From: Catalimonadaceae bacterium JC749
Lineage (GTDB): Bacteria; Bacteroidota; Bacteroidia; Cytophagales; Cyclobacteriaceae
NCBI GenBank assembly: GCA_021730635.1
Contig: JAJNNC010000025.1
Span: forward strand, 1-35,532
Length of the DNA: 35,532 nt
Direction of reading: 5' to 3'
Every line of letters begins with the position of its first letter. Position 1 is the stretch's first letter. The position numbers were made by a program, and so were the translations under genes. Shown here in pieces: positions 17,873-25,184 of this stretch. Below the pieces are notes generated by a model. The model ran no database searches and was not told the origin of the DNA. It saw nothing but the letters and a program-made list of their open reading frames with translations.

Positions 17873-19030
17873 TTATAACAACAGGCTATCGATCCGGTGA
17901 GCCTGCACCATTTCATGACGAACCGACCAGCTAAAAACCGTAAAACGGCCATCCTGAGAGGCTACCAAAGCCAGGGATTCAGGCTGATCAAAGGTAAACT
18001 GCGCTGCCGACAGGTGACGGGTACCCCCAATCTGAGAAGGATTCGCAACGATGCCCTGACTGTTGGTGATAGGCTCGGTCATCAGGATACGCTCTATGGG
18101 CGTCCTTCCCTGTCGCGACCTTATCTTGGCTCCAAAAGCCAGCAGTTCATACTGGTCGTTGATGACCGTAGCGCCATCAATAGCGGTGAGGCCTGCCATG
18201 CTTTCTACCTTATTGCGTAAAGCACTTTGCCACTCACTCTGGCTACGCTCCTCCTGCTGCTGCCGCATCAGCTCTGCCAGTCCGGCAAAGGCAGGTTTGA
18301 TCGCATACTTCATGGGGCGTAGGATAGACTCGGGCCAGGTCTGAGATTCTGCGGGTACGATCAGCAAAGTGCCCCCATGCTGGTGGCTGCGCATAGACAC
18401 GGCCAGCTGAATGAGCACATTCACTTCATCGGACAGTGATTGTTCCTGGCCGGAAGTGGTGCCGTTAAAGCTAAGCAGGGAGGTTAACAGCGAAGGACGT
18501 TCGGGAAAATTAGCCCTCTGTTCATCCACTATCTTGATCTGGTCACCGATCAGTACGGCTACATTCACAAATTTCCCAAAGCCATGCCGGCGTCTATATT
18601 TGATAACCAGCAGACCAGGTTCTGACACATCCAGCACGAAACAATAATTGGGAACTGTCAGGGTGGTGCCCCACACATAGAGTTCATCTTCCTCATACCA
18701 GACTCCCAGGTGAATGCCGGCCCGTTCCACCCCCGGTGCCAGTTTGGTCAACGTGCTGGCAGTCAAGGCAAGGCGATGTTCTAATAAAAATGACTGTGCA
18801 GCCTGACCAGGCGGTAGAAAAGCCAGTGAAATTTTAGGTGGCCGCCCTTCCTCACGCCGGAGGCTCGCCCAGAAAGCGACATCAATCATCGCTTCAATGA
18901 CCCTGGCAGGGGGAGCGGTTGCCAGATCCTGTTCCCCCCGTTGCTGGGCAGCTTCGATTTTTTGAGCAAAGTGATTTTCTACGGTGGATGCCACAGCGTG
19001 GGCTGCCTGGTAAGTTGCCTGACTGATCAT
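17873..19030 (-). CDS. DACNV-type diadenylate cyclase (c-di-AMP synthase-like)
   Basis: A 385-residue soluble protein with a C-terminal DisA_N/DAC diadenylate cyclase domain (about 200-370). The ATP-binding DGA motif is at 285-287 (AIDGATVI), and the second motif is at 336-340 (GTRHL), followed by SAAQF and ALVASQDG. The residue after RH, usually Arg in the RHR motif, is Leu. The N-terminal about 200 residues match the sensor domain named DACNV in comparative analyses of diadenylate cyclases. The product would be c-di-AMP made from two ATP. The true start is the ATG at 19030; a TTG-initiated frame begins 12 codons earlier without family similarity. There is no membrane segment, unlike CdaA. 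It is divergent from the stand-alone receiver gene and adjacent to large kinases. A catalytic role is likely but the RHL variant should be kept in mind. Confidence 0.8.
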   Translation of the reverse strand: MISQATYQAAHAVASTVENHFAQKIEAAQQRGEQDLATAPPARVIEAMIDVAFWASLRREEGRPPKISLAFLPPGQAAQSFLLEHRLALTASTLTKLAPGVERAGIHLGVWYEEDELYVWGTTLTVPNYCFVLDVSEPGLLVIKYRRRHGFGKFVNVAVLIGDQIKIVDEQRANFPERPSLLTSLLSFNGTTSGQEQSLSDEVNVLIQLAVSMRSHQHGGTLLIVPAESQTWPESILRPMKYAIKPAFAGLAELMRQQQEERSQSEWQSALRNKVESMAGLTAIDGATVINDQYELLAFGAKIRSRQGRTPIERILMTEPITNSQGIVANPSQIGGTRHLSAAQFTFDQPESLALVASQDGRFTVFSWSVRHEMVQAHRIDSLLL

Positions 19031-19366
19031 ATGCCAAATTCTACAAGTAACAGTTAATAGAAACAACTTATTAAGCTACGTGTTTCTTTTGTGTTTAGTT
19101 TTTTTAAAGCAACCTTAAGTCAGCCCATAAATCCTTGTGTTTTACAATAAAATACATTTTCTTGAGGAAAATTTTTTCAGCAAGATGTTCCATTTTTTTT
19201 TGGAGAATTTACCTCAAAGGAGGTATTGCCTTTCCTGCAAAACAAGTGAATATTTGTCCATTCACTTTGCATGGACCTAACGAAAAAGCTGGTATAACGC
19301 ACGAAGAAATGTCAGCGATGATAGAATTATTTTACTTATATTGTACAGCACTATCCCCCAAATACT
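19031..19366. other. Intergenic region between divergent DAC and receiver genes
   Basis: About 335 bases of AT-rich DNA. A frame at 19135-19386 runs into the receiver gene but has no protein-like features. No terminator or clear operator is seen. Confidence 0.35.
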
Positions 19367-19741
19367 ATGACCATATATATCATTGATGATAATGAAATTG
19401 ATCTGATCATTGGCCAGAAACTACTGGAAAGAAGAAGCAGTACTTTTAATATTATCGTATGTCAGAACCCAAATTTGGCACTAAAGCAAATTTTAGAGGA
19501 GACCATTCAGCCCGATGTGATTCTGCTGGATTGGTTTATGCCCACCTTACCCGCTGAGGAATGGCTTACGCAATACAGCCAACAACAGAAAGTAAACATT
19601 CCTATTTATATTCTGACTTCCTCTATCAACCCCAGAGATCAACAGAAAGCGGAAAAATTTAAGGTGGTCAAAGGTTTCTTTTCCAAACCTTTGCAACAAC
19701 ACCACATTGACGAGATACTGGAAAATAGTGCAAAAGGGTAA
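19367..19741 (+). CDS. Stand-alone receiver domain (CheY-like response regulator)
   Basis: A 124-residue single-domain receiver. The acidic pair is at the start (IIDDNE, Asp7-Asp8), the phospho-acceptor is Asp55 (VILLDWFMP), the switch Thr is Thr84 (YILTSS), and the conserved Lys is Lys107 (FFSKPL). No output domain is attached, so it acts by protein contact or as a phosphate shuttle. The hybrid kinases at 5190-10775 and 11789-16336 are the nearest candidate donors, which is inference from location. It begins with an ATG whose product starts MTIYIIDDNE, typical of Bacteroidota single receivers. It is divergent from the diadenylate cyclase gene. Confidence 0.88.
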   Translation: MTIYIIDDNEIDLIIGQKLLERRSSTFNIIVCQNPNLALKQILEETIQPDVILLDWFMPTLPAEEWLTQYSQQQKVNIPIYILTSSINPRDQQKAEKFKVVKGFFSKPLQQHHIDEILENSAKG

Positions 19742-19744
19742 GTG

Positions 19745-19773
19745 TTCAACCTTACTTTTGTACAAAGGTTGAA
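19745..19773 (+). terminator. Hairpin just after the receiver gene
   Basis: TTCAACCTT (19745-19753) pairs perfectly with AAGGTTGAA (19765-19773) across an 11-base loop, 3 bases after the stop codon. No T run follows, so it is a weak terminator candidate; a TACTTTTG word in the loop resembles the Bacteroidota -7 promoter element TAnnTTTG and is an alternative reading. Confidence 0.4.
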
Positions 19774-20093
19774 ACTACAACCACGGGGTTCAATGACTTT
19801 TGACATGCTCCACTTGGGTGATGCATTTAGGGCAGTCAGTAGCTGATGATTATGCTGCAATACTATGATAGTGAAAGTTAGGTTGGTGCACAGGTTTTTC
19901 CTGGTGTCTGGGCATAATAAAAAATGAATAAGTCGAGGAAACCACTTTGTCAAACTATCATAGTCAACAGACGTACTACTACTTATACATTGAGAGCAGC
20001 ATGTTCACAGATATTGAGTAGTAGCTATTGAAAACACACCAAGAATACCAATTGTGCTTGATGCATTTCAGGCAGCTTTTCTGAAGAATACCT
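19774..20093. other. Intergenic region with spaced inverted and direct repeats
   Basis: No gene supported. ACTATGATAG (19862-19871) is inverted exactly at 19955-19964, enclosing about 83 bases. Separately, TGATGCATTT followed by GGCAG occurs at 19819 and again exactly 240 bases on at 20059. These may be remnants of an inserted sequence or chance. Confidence 0.35.
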
Positions 20094-20495
20094 ATGGGAA
20101 TTATTTATAAAGAGGAAATTCCGGATCCTGAAACAATCATCAGCTTTTTTAATGACTCAGATTATTTTCCCATTGAGGATCGTAGCGATGTGGCCCGGAT
20201 TAAGAAAATGTTTGAGAATGCCAATCTGGTTATTACCGCCTGGGATCAGGAAAAGCTTGTTGGGATCGTCAGATCCTTAACGGATTTTTGTTATTGCTGT
20301 TATCTTTCAGATTTGGCAGTCAGGAATGACTACAAGGGGAAAGGAATTGGAAAAAGATTGGTTGAATTAACCAAAGAAAAAGTAGGAGATCAATGTAAGC
20401 TCATCCTTCATTCATCTCCCCATGCCATTGATTTCTATATAAAAATAGGAATGAAAAGAATAGATTCGGCTTTTATCATACAGCGATCTTATTAA
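20094..20495 (+). CDS. GNAT-family N-acetyltransferase
   Basis: A 133-residue protein of the GNAT superfamily. It shows the strand-turn-strand segment LVGIVRSLTDFCYCCYLSDL followed by the acetyl-CoA pyrophosphate-binding loop in YKGKGIGKRLVELTK (motif A, R/Q-x-x-G-x-G form) around residues 83-93. Motif B follows as SSPHAIDFYIKIGMKR (107-122). It would transfer an acetyl group from acetyl-CoA to an amine; the substrate cannot be told. Length is complete for a minimal GNAT. Its stop lies only 13 bases from the convergent stop of the LysR gene. Confidence 0.85.
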   Translation: MGIIYKEEIPDPETIISFFNDSDYFPIEDRSDVARIKKMFENANLVITAWDQEKLVGIVRSLTDFCYCCYLSDLAVRNDYKGKGIGKRLVELTKEKVGDQCKLILHSSPHAIDFYIKIGMKRIDSAFIIQRSY

Positions 20496-20508
20496 ATGGG
20501 AGATATAT

Positions 20509-21405
20509 TTATGTGGATAGTGTCATAAAGGTTTCCTGCAGATTCTGTATAAAATCATGAAAATATTGTTTATGCTGGTCTTCCTGCCTCAACACCAGGT
20601 AGTGCTTTCTTTGTAAACCCTGGCTGCCCAGTCTCTTAAAAACCAGGGAGTCTGGTAGGGTAAAAGAGGCTAAAGCCCATTTTGGAATACACATGATCCC
20701 CATGTTGGCAGCCACCATCTCCAGTGCCACCTCTGTAAGGGGGATGGCTGTCACTTTCAGCGGCTCGATTTGATGCGCTTTCAGGAAATGTTCGTAGACA
20801 GAAACAGTTTCCAGCGGAAAAGAATGGATGATCAGGGGCACATCGCTGAAATCTTCGGCTTCCAACACCGCTTTGTTTTGTAAGGGATGCTCCTGGTGAA
20901 GAACCGCAAAGATTTCATCCTGAAAAAACGGGATCGCCTTCAAAGAGGCATGAACCGGTTTTGTCGTGACGATGGCCAGGTCCAGTTCATTGGAAAGCAA
21001 TTTGGAAACAGGATGGTGGGTGGCTTCTACTGCCAGCTTGATTTGAATATCCGGGTACAACAGGCCCATTTTCTGAATAAACGCCGGTAAGCCATGGTAG
21101 AAAGAATAACATTCGGTGCTGATGCTGATTTTTCCGCTGGAGCCATTCTGAATGTCCTGAATTTTGCTGAGGCTTTTGTCTATCTCCTCCAGTATTCTGA
21201 CGGATAGTTCATAAAGCGCTTTCCCCTCTTCGGTCAGGTTCCATTTGTTTCTGCTCCTCAGAAAAACTTTCAGGCCCAGTCTTTCTTCTATTTCTCTCAG
21301 CTGATGACTCAGGGCCGATTGCGTGAGAAATAATCTTTCAGCAGAATTAGAGATATTTCCCTCCTCTGCGATGGTTTTGATAAGTTTTAAGTACTTGATC
21401 TCCAT
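20509..21405 (-). CDS. LysR-family transcriptional regulator, MetR-like
   Basis: A 298-residue LysR-type regulator. The N-terminal winged helix (residues about 1-60) carries the family signature NISNSAERLFLTQSALSHQLREIEERLG, and the NLTEEGKALY motif follows. Residues about 90-295 are the periplasmic-binding-like effector domain. The opening MEIKYLKLIKTIAEEGN and the ALSHQLREIEERLG helix resemble MetR, whose co-effector in enterobacteria is homocysteine. The gene is divergent from the rhodanese gene, the classic LysR arrangement, and two MetR-type boxes lie in the shared spacer. Target and effector are inferred by analogy. The ATG at 21405 starts precisely at the family N-terminus. Confidence 0.85.
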   Translation of the reverse strand: MEIKYLKLIKTIAEEGNISNSAERLFLTQSALSHQLREIEERLGLKVFLRSRNKWNLTEEGKALYELSVRILEEIDKSLSKIQDIQNGSSGKISISTECYSFYHGLPAFIQKMGLLYPDIQIKLAVEATHHPVSKLLSNELDLAIVTTKPVHASLKAIPFFQDEIFAVLHQEHPLQNKAVLEAEDFSDVPLIIHSFPLETVSVYEHFLKAHQIEPLKVTAIPLTEVALEMVAANMGIMCIPKWALASFTLPDSLVFKRLGSQGLQRKHYLVLRQEDQHKQYFHDFIQNLQETFMTLST

Positions 21406-21439
21406 GCCTCAAAATTAGAAGAATATCAATACGACGGGC

Positions 21440-21473
21440 TGAAATATTTTCAGCCTGGCCTGACAGATTTTCA
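21440..21473. promoter_or_regulatory. Two MetR-type boxes in the LysR-rhodanese divergent spacer
   Basis: TGAAATATTTTCA (21440-21452) matches the enterobacterial MetR consensus TGAA-NN-W-NN-TTCA exactly and extends to an 8-bp inverted repeat (GGCTGAAA/TTTCAGCC with a 3-base centre, 21437-21455). A second site, TGACAGATTTTCA (21461-21473), has one mismatch. Centres are 21 bases apart, two helical turns, so bound dimers would lie on the same face. The pair is 35-70 bases before the LysR ATG and 60-95 before the rhodanese ATG. Confidence 0.65.
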
Positions 21474-21534
21474 ATGATAAACGGATGCTATGCCTATGCG
21501 ATTTTGCATTTTTGTGAGATCAAAATCAAGAAAA

Positions 21535-21930
21535 ATGAATCTAGCACAAATCCAATACTACCAAAATAAGCTGTCATATGAAATGGATCCATCGGATCTT
21601 TTCCAGGCATTAGGCCATCAAGAAAATATCATCGTGATCGACACCCGTCAGGCCCATGGTTTCGAGAAAGAACATATCCCCGGCGCTATGCACTTGCCAC
21701 ACCGGGAGATGAACGAAGCAACGACCCAACATCTGGATCCGTCCAAAACCTATGTTTGTTATTGCGACGGCATAGGATGCAATGCCTCTACCAAAGGAGC
21801 CCTTCAAATGGCCCGACTGGGTTTTACCGTCAGAGAATTGGTGGGAGGCCTGGTATGGTGGAAGCTGGATGGCTATGCCACGGAAGGCAAAGAAGCCAAA
21901 CAGGGCCTTGCCTTTTCCTGTGCCTGCTAG
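21535..21930 (+). CDS. Rhodanese-like domain protein
   Basis: A 131-residue single-domain rhodanese homologue. VIDTRQAHGFEKEHIPGAMHLPH is the typical first half (residues about 33-55), followed by YVCYCDGIGCNASTKGA, the active-site loop region, and LVGGLVWWKLDGYATEG at the C-terminus. Candidate catalytic cysteines are those in CYCDGIGC; in this subgroup the loop is longer in Gly and the persulfide Cys needs alignment to fix. Likely role: sulfur transfer or sensing. An upstream in-frame ATG at 21490 would add 15 residues of basic sequence; I prefer the ATG at 21535 (MNLAQIQYY). It is divergent from the MetR-like regulator, which probably controls it. Confidence 0.82.
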   Translation: MNLAQIQYYQNKLSYEMDPSDLFQALGHQENIIVIDTRQAHGFEKEHIPGAMHLPHREMNEATTQHLDPSKTYVCYCDGIGCNASTKGALQMARLGFTVRELVGGLVWWKLDGYATEGKEAKQGLAFSCAC

Positions 21931-22011
21931 CCCTGCACGCTCAGGCAGTTGGTATCGTCAGTACGGAAGGGCTTCAGCAAGGTGATGCTGTGGTATAAAA
22001 GATTGTAAATC

Positions 22012-22491
22012 TCAGGGGTTCATCATCCTGACAGGCTCACGTTTATAGAAGATATAATCGGAAATGGGTGGTTCCTCGCCTGCCTGTCGCAGCAACAGCG
22101 CGATCTGCCCCCGGTGATAAGCGGCGTGGGCCAGCATATGGAAATAGATTTCCATGATGGTGTTTTCAAAGGTCTCCCCTTGTGTATTCTGGTAGCGAAC
22201 AGGTTTGTTAAAGTGCATACCAAACTTTTCCGACTGCAGATATACTTTGGTCAGGTGAAAGTTCTGCTCATTGATGGGTGCATACTGTTCTCTTTCCAAG
22301 GGCTGCCAGGGTAAGGGAAGAGAAATACCTGCCGGATGGATACGGTGTAACCAGATCTGATGGGCATTGAGCATATGGCTGAAGATCGATGCGGCTTTTT
22401 CCGGCAAGGAGGCCCTGGTATCGATCACCTGTATCAAGGTTTTGTTAGCCGCGTATTGATGGGTAAACCAGTCGAGTAAATAGTCTTTCAT
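22012..22491 (-). CDS. DinB-like putative metalloenzyme
   Basis: A 159-residue four-helix-bundle protein of the DinB/YfiT-like superfamily. The metal-binding histidines fit the family pattern: His39 in SHMLNAHQIWLHRI and the His122-His126 pair in HAAYHRGQI. The C-terminal PPISDYIFYKR segment is typical of Bacteroidota members. Such proteins include thiol-dependent transferases; the substrate here is unknown. The ATG at 22491 (MKDYLLDWFTHQY) is chosen since the domain starts there; a longer frame from 22593 adds 34 residues without similarity. Its 3' end faces the rhodanese gene. Confidence 0.82.
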   Translation of the reverse strand: MKDYLLDWFTHQYAANKTLIQVIDTRASLPEKAASIFSHMLNAHQIWLHRIHPAGISLPLPWQPLEREQYAPINEQNFHLTKVYLQSEKFGMHFNKPVRYQNTQGETFENTIMEIYFHMLAHAAYHRGQIALLLRQAGEEPPISDYIFYKREPVRMMNP

Positions 22492-22639
22492 GTGATGGCT
22501 GATGAATGAGCTTCTTCCATTGTTTGTAGAACAGAGGCAGGCCATGCTTACCCTCATAAGGGTTTTTGTGATGCCCACAGGTTCTGATGACAAAGTTCCT
22601 CAATACCCACGCATTCAGGTGTTGATTTTAGTTCAGAAA

Positions 22640-23509
22640 CTATTTCAAAACAGTCATATTTTCCTTCTGGAATGCCTTGGGGGTTATGCCATAAAATTTT
22701 TTAAAGCTCTGCACAAAACTCGACAAGCTTTCAAAGCCCAACTGATGATAAATCTCGCTGGGGTTTTCTTTGTTTTGCAACAACCTCGCCGCCCTTTCCA
22801 TCTTTTTCCTGAAATACCACTGTCCTGGCGTGGCCTGGTAGACAGCCCTAAATTTTCTTTTAAAAGTGGATACGCTCATATGAGATAAGAAAGCAAGTTC
22901 CTCAATGGTTAATGGGGTGTCACCCTGATGCTCAATGATTTTTCTGAACGCTGCCTCACGGTGTATTTTATCGCTCTGAAACAACAATGAGGTAAGCGAG
23001 ACCGGATGTTTGTCGAGCAGATACAACAGTATTTCCTCCCATTTCAACTGCCTTATTTTTTCAGAAACGCCTCCCTGGCTGAACGCGTGTATTTGCTGCA
23101 GTGAGACCAAAAAATGATGAATAAACTCGTCGCAGTCAATGACCAGCGGAATCTCTTTGCGCTGATCTTCCGGCAACAGGCGGGGGATATAGCGATCATA
23201 CTTTGCTTTGAAGTCAGCCAGTTGCTGATCACTAAAAAACATCAGTATACTGCGATAGCCATACGCCCTGTCCATGATATTTTCACTCATCAGGCAATGG
23301 CCTTTCTGCACCATCACCAACTGCCCAGGTCGGACACAGACATCCTTCTCCTGATAGTAGATTCTCTTTTCTCCGTGGATCAGAAAACTGATGAGGTTTT
23401 CCTGTAGGACCACTTTGTTGTTTTTGGACGCCTGTACCGCCTGATAAGGATATATAAATACCCCTGCGTAAGTCTTACTGAAATTTTCGGGAAGCACATA
23501 GACTGTCAT
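22640..23509 (-). CDS. AraC-family transcriptional regulator
   Basis: A 289-residue regulator with a C-terminal AraC/XylS double helix-turn-helix (residues about 190-285). First helix-turn-helix: LTIEELAFLSHMSVSTFKRKF; second: NPSEIYHQLGFESLSSFVQSFKKFYGITPKAFQKE. The N-terminal half is a cupin-like sensing domain with ISFLIHGEKRIYYQEKDVCVRPGQLVMVQKG. The effector is unknown. The ATG at 23509 is preferred over a TTG frame beginning at 23560. It is followed by the DinB-like gene on the same strand with a gap of about 150 bases, so the two could be co-transcribed. Confidence 0.85.
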   Translation of the reverse strand: MTVYVLPENFSKTYAGVFIYPYQAVQASKNNKVVLQENLISFLIHGEKRIYYQEKDVCVRPGQLVMVQKGHCLMSENIMDRAYGYRSILMFFSDQQLADFKAKYDRYIPRLLPEDQRKEIPLVIDCDEFIHHFLVSLQQIHAFSQGGVSEKIRQLKWEEILLYLLDKHPVSLTSLLFQSDKIHREAAFRKIIEHQGDTPLTIEELAFLSHMSVSTFKRKFRAVYQATPGQWYFRKKMERAARLLQNKENPSEIYHQLGFESLSSFVQSFKKFYGITPKAFQKENMTVLK

Positions 23510-23593
23510 GACACCAAGCGTTGATGGAACTAAGGTGAATAAAATTATTGCCTTGGTCAATTATTTTGTGATACTGAAGAAAATTTCAGGCCG

Positions 23594-24052
23594 TCAGTGG
23601 CGAACATATTGATAAAATATTTTTGTCAGGTGGTCGGACTGATGGTTCAGGAACTGCTCAAAAAACTGCCGGGTATACCCTCCCAGGTCTAATTGGAGAA
23701 TTTCGTGCAGCTTCGTCCAGCGGTAGCTGTCGGCTTCATCGTTGAGTATTACTTCACAAGAGTTTGTTTTGCAAAGAAAGTCAATAAAGATAAAGTGTTT
23801 TTCTTCATGAAAGGAAGCACTGTAAATACTTTCCTGCAAGCTAATCAGCACGATATCATATATCTCTAATCCGGTTTCCTCTCTGACTTCTCTGCGCAAA
23901 GCATCTTCCATCCTTTCCCCTCGTTCGATATGTCCTCCAGGAATGACATACTGGTTATTCCATTTCTCAGATTTGCATAACAGTATTTCCTGGTTGGGAT
24001 TAAAGATGATAGCCCCAACAGTTGGTTCAGGATAGGCTTTTGCATTGCTCAT
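23594..24052 (-). CDS. NUDIX hydrolase
   Basis: A 152-residue protein with a perfect Nudix box: GGHIERGERMEDALRREV continuing into REETGLEI (residues about 38-62), matching GX5EX7REUXEEXGU. The opening PEPTVGAIIFNPNQEILLCKS is the usual first strand pair. It hydrolyses a nucleoside-diphosphate-linked compound, using a divalent metal bound by the REXXEE glutamates; the substrate cannot be predicted. It starts at an ATG at 24052 and has no signal peptide. On the same strand as the AraC gene (84 bases apart). Confidence 0.9.
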   Translation of the reverse strand: MSNAKAYPEPTVGAIIFNPNQEILLCKSEKWNNQYVIPGGHIERGERMEDALRREVREETGLEIYDIVLISLQESIYSASFHEEKHFIFIDFLCKTNSCEVILNDEADSYRWTKLHEILQLDLGGYTRQFFEQFLNHQSDHLTKIFYQYVRH

Positions 24053-24133
24053 AACTCGAAAAAAATAATGCTATCTCTTTAAAAGCGAACAGAAGAACCT
24101 ACCTCATTTCCTTGACTCTTCTTTTTCAAAGTC

Positions 24134-24406
24134 TTACTGATCTTGTCCATGCTGCTTTTCCGGCGTATAACCCTCTTTCAAAAGTTCCTTGCTCAATAAT
24201 ACCTTTTTTATATTGACACAATCAAACCGACGGGTTTTCCCTTCCGCTATCGAGGCGATGATGTCTGTATCCTCCCAGTAGCGTAAAGGCACTCCAGTAA
24301 GGGCAACCACATCGCCAATGCATTTTACCAAGGAGTTCCGAATCATAAACAGGGTCTTTCTTCCTGCTATTCTAAAAAAATGCAGCTTATCTACTTTTAA
24401 AGACAT
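24134..24406 (-). CDS. Hypothetical small protein
   Basis: A 90-residue basic, soluble protein of unknown family, on the strand of the NUDIX gene and 81 bases before it. It has a helix-rich composition, with KLHFFRIAGRKTLFMIRNSLVKCIGDVVALTG at 8-39 and a polar, charged end. No motif, signal peptide or membrane segment is recognised. The opposite strand has no competing frame, and the codon pattern looks protein-like, but coding status is only moderately supported. Confidence 0.45.
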   Translation of the reverse strand: MSLKVDKLHFFRIAGRKTLFMIRNSLVKCIGDVVALTGVPLRYWEDTDIIASIAEGKTRRFDCVNIKKVLLSKELLKEGYTPEKQHGQDQ

Positions 24407-24469
24407 TAATCAACATCACATTTTTTATTTCAACGAAAACGTACAATCATCGTTTAACCCTTTATTGCT

Positions 24470-24886
24470 ATGAAAAACAATGCATCAAAACTCCTGGAGA
24501 ACCCGAATGAATGGCTGACTCCTGAGGACAAACAACAGTTTCTGATTCAATCTGAAACCCTGATTATTCGATCCAGCACTAACCTTAGTAAATACGGCAG
24601 AAAAGGTTCCGGTGCTTTTGCAGGCTTCACCCTTGATATTTATTCGCGTAACCATGGTATAAAAAATCTTTATCCGGTGAGCAATGCCACCCAGGTGTGT
24701 AAAGCGCTAACGCTACGGGAGGACCATGACAAAGGATACCAGCCTGTTTTACCGAACAATGCCTGTTATGTCTTCACCAAAGCCCAACAAGCCTATAGAA
24801 CAACACATATTGTTCATCCTGTTGGCACTCAAATGCCAAGGCATCAGTTTGTTGAAAGGAAACCACGGTTCAACGCAGCAGTATGA
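24470..24886 (+). CDS. Hypothetical protein coupled to a DUF2798-like membrane protein
   Basis: A 138-residue soluble protein that I cannot place. The N-terminal 45 residues are helical and polar (PNEWLTPEDKQQFLIQSETLIIRSS), the middle contains GRKGSGAFAGFTLDIYSR, and the C-terminus is rich in His, Gln and Arg (TTHIVHPVGTQMPRHQFVERK). No signal peptide. Its stop overlaps the start of the next gene by four bases (ATGA), strongly suggesting translational coupling with it. It is divergent from the 90-residue hypothetical gene. Confidence 0.5.
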   Translation: MKNNASKLLENPNEWLTPEDKQQFLIQSETLIIRSSTNLSKYGRKGSGAFAGFTLDIYSRNHGIKNLYPVSNATQVCKALTLREDHDKGYQPVLPNNACYVFTKAQQAYRTTHIVHPVGTQMPRHQFVERKPRFNAAV

Positions 24887-25128
24887 TGAAAAAATATGTA
24901 ATGTTCTTTCTCCCTACCAAACAGCGATTATTGTTTGTATTGCTGGTAGCCGTCCCTTTAGTGGCTATCAGTACTTTGATCCGATTATATTTTATTTCCC
25001 ATGATTTAACGCTGGAAAACTACTTTGAGAACACAGGAATCAACTTTTTAATGATCTATCCCTTGGCATTGATCTTTGTACCGGTAGCCCAGTTTTGTAT
25101 ATCGACAATAGAAAGGAAGAAGCCCTGA
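24883..25128 (+). CDS. Small two-helix membrane protein, DUF2798-like
   Basis: An 81-residue inner-membrane protein with two hydrophobic helices (residues about 15-36 and 53-75) joined by a polar loop (HDLTLENYFENTGIN). The arrangement and the ending YPLALIFVPVAQFCISTI resemble DUF2798 family proteins, whose function is unknown. An ATG at 24886 (one codon later) is an alternative start. The four-base overlap with the preceding gene indicates that the two are made together. It converges with the azurin gene. Confidence 0.6.
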   Translation: MMKKYVMFFLPTKQRLLFVLLVAVPLVAISTLIRLYFISHDLTLENYFENTGINFLMIYPLALIFVPVAQFCISTIERKKP

Positions 25129-25184
25129 ACAACAACAGGTTACCACTGATCACTGCCTTCCGTTGCCAGGGCTTACAGCTTCTG

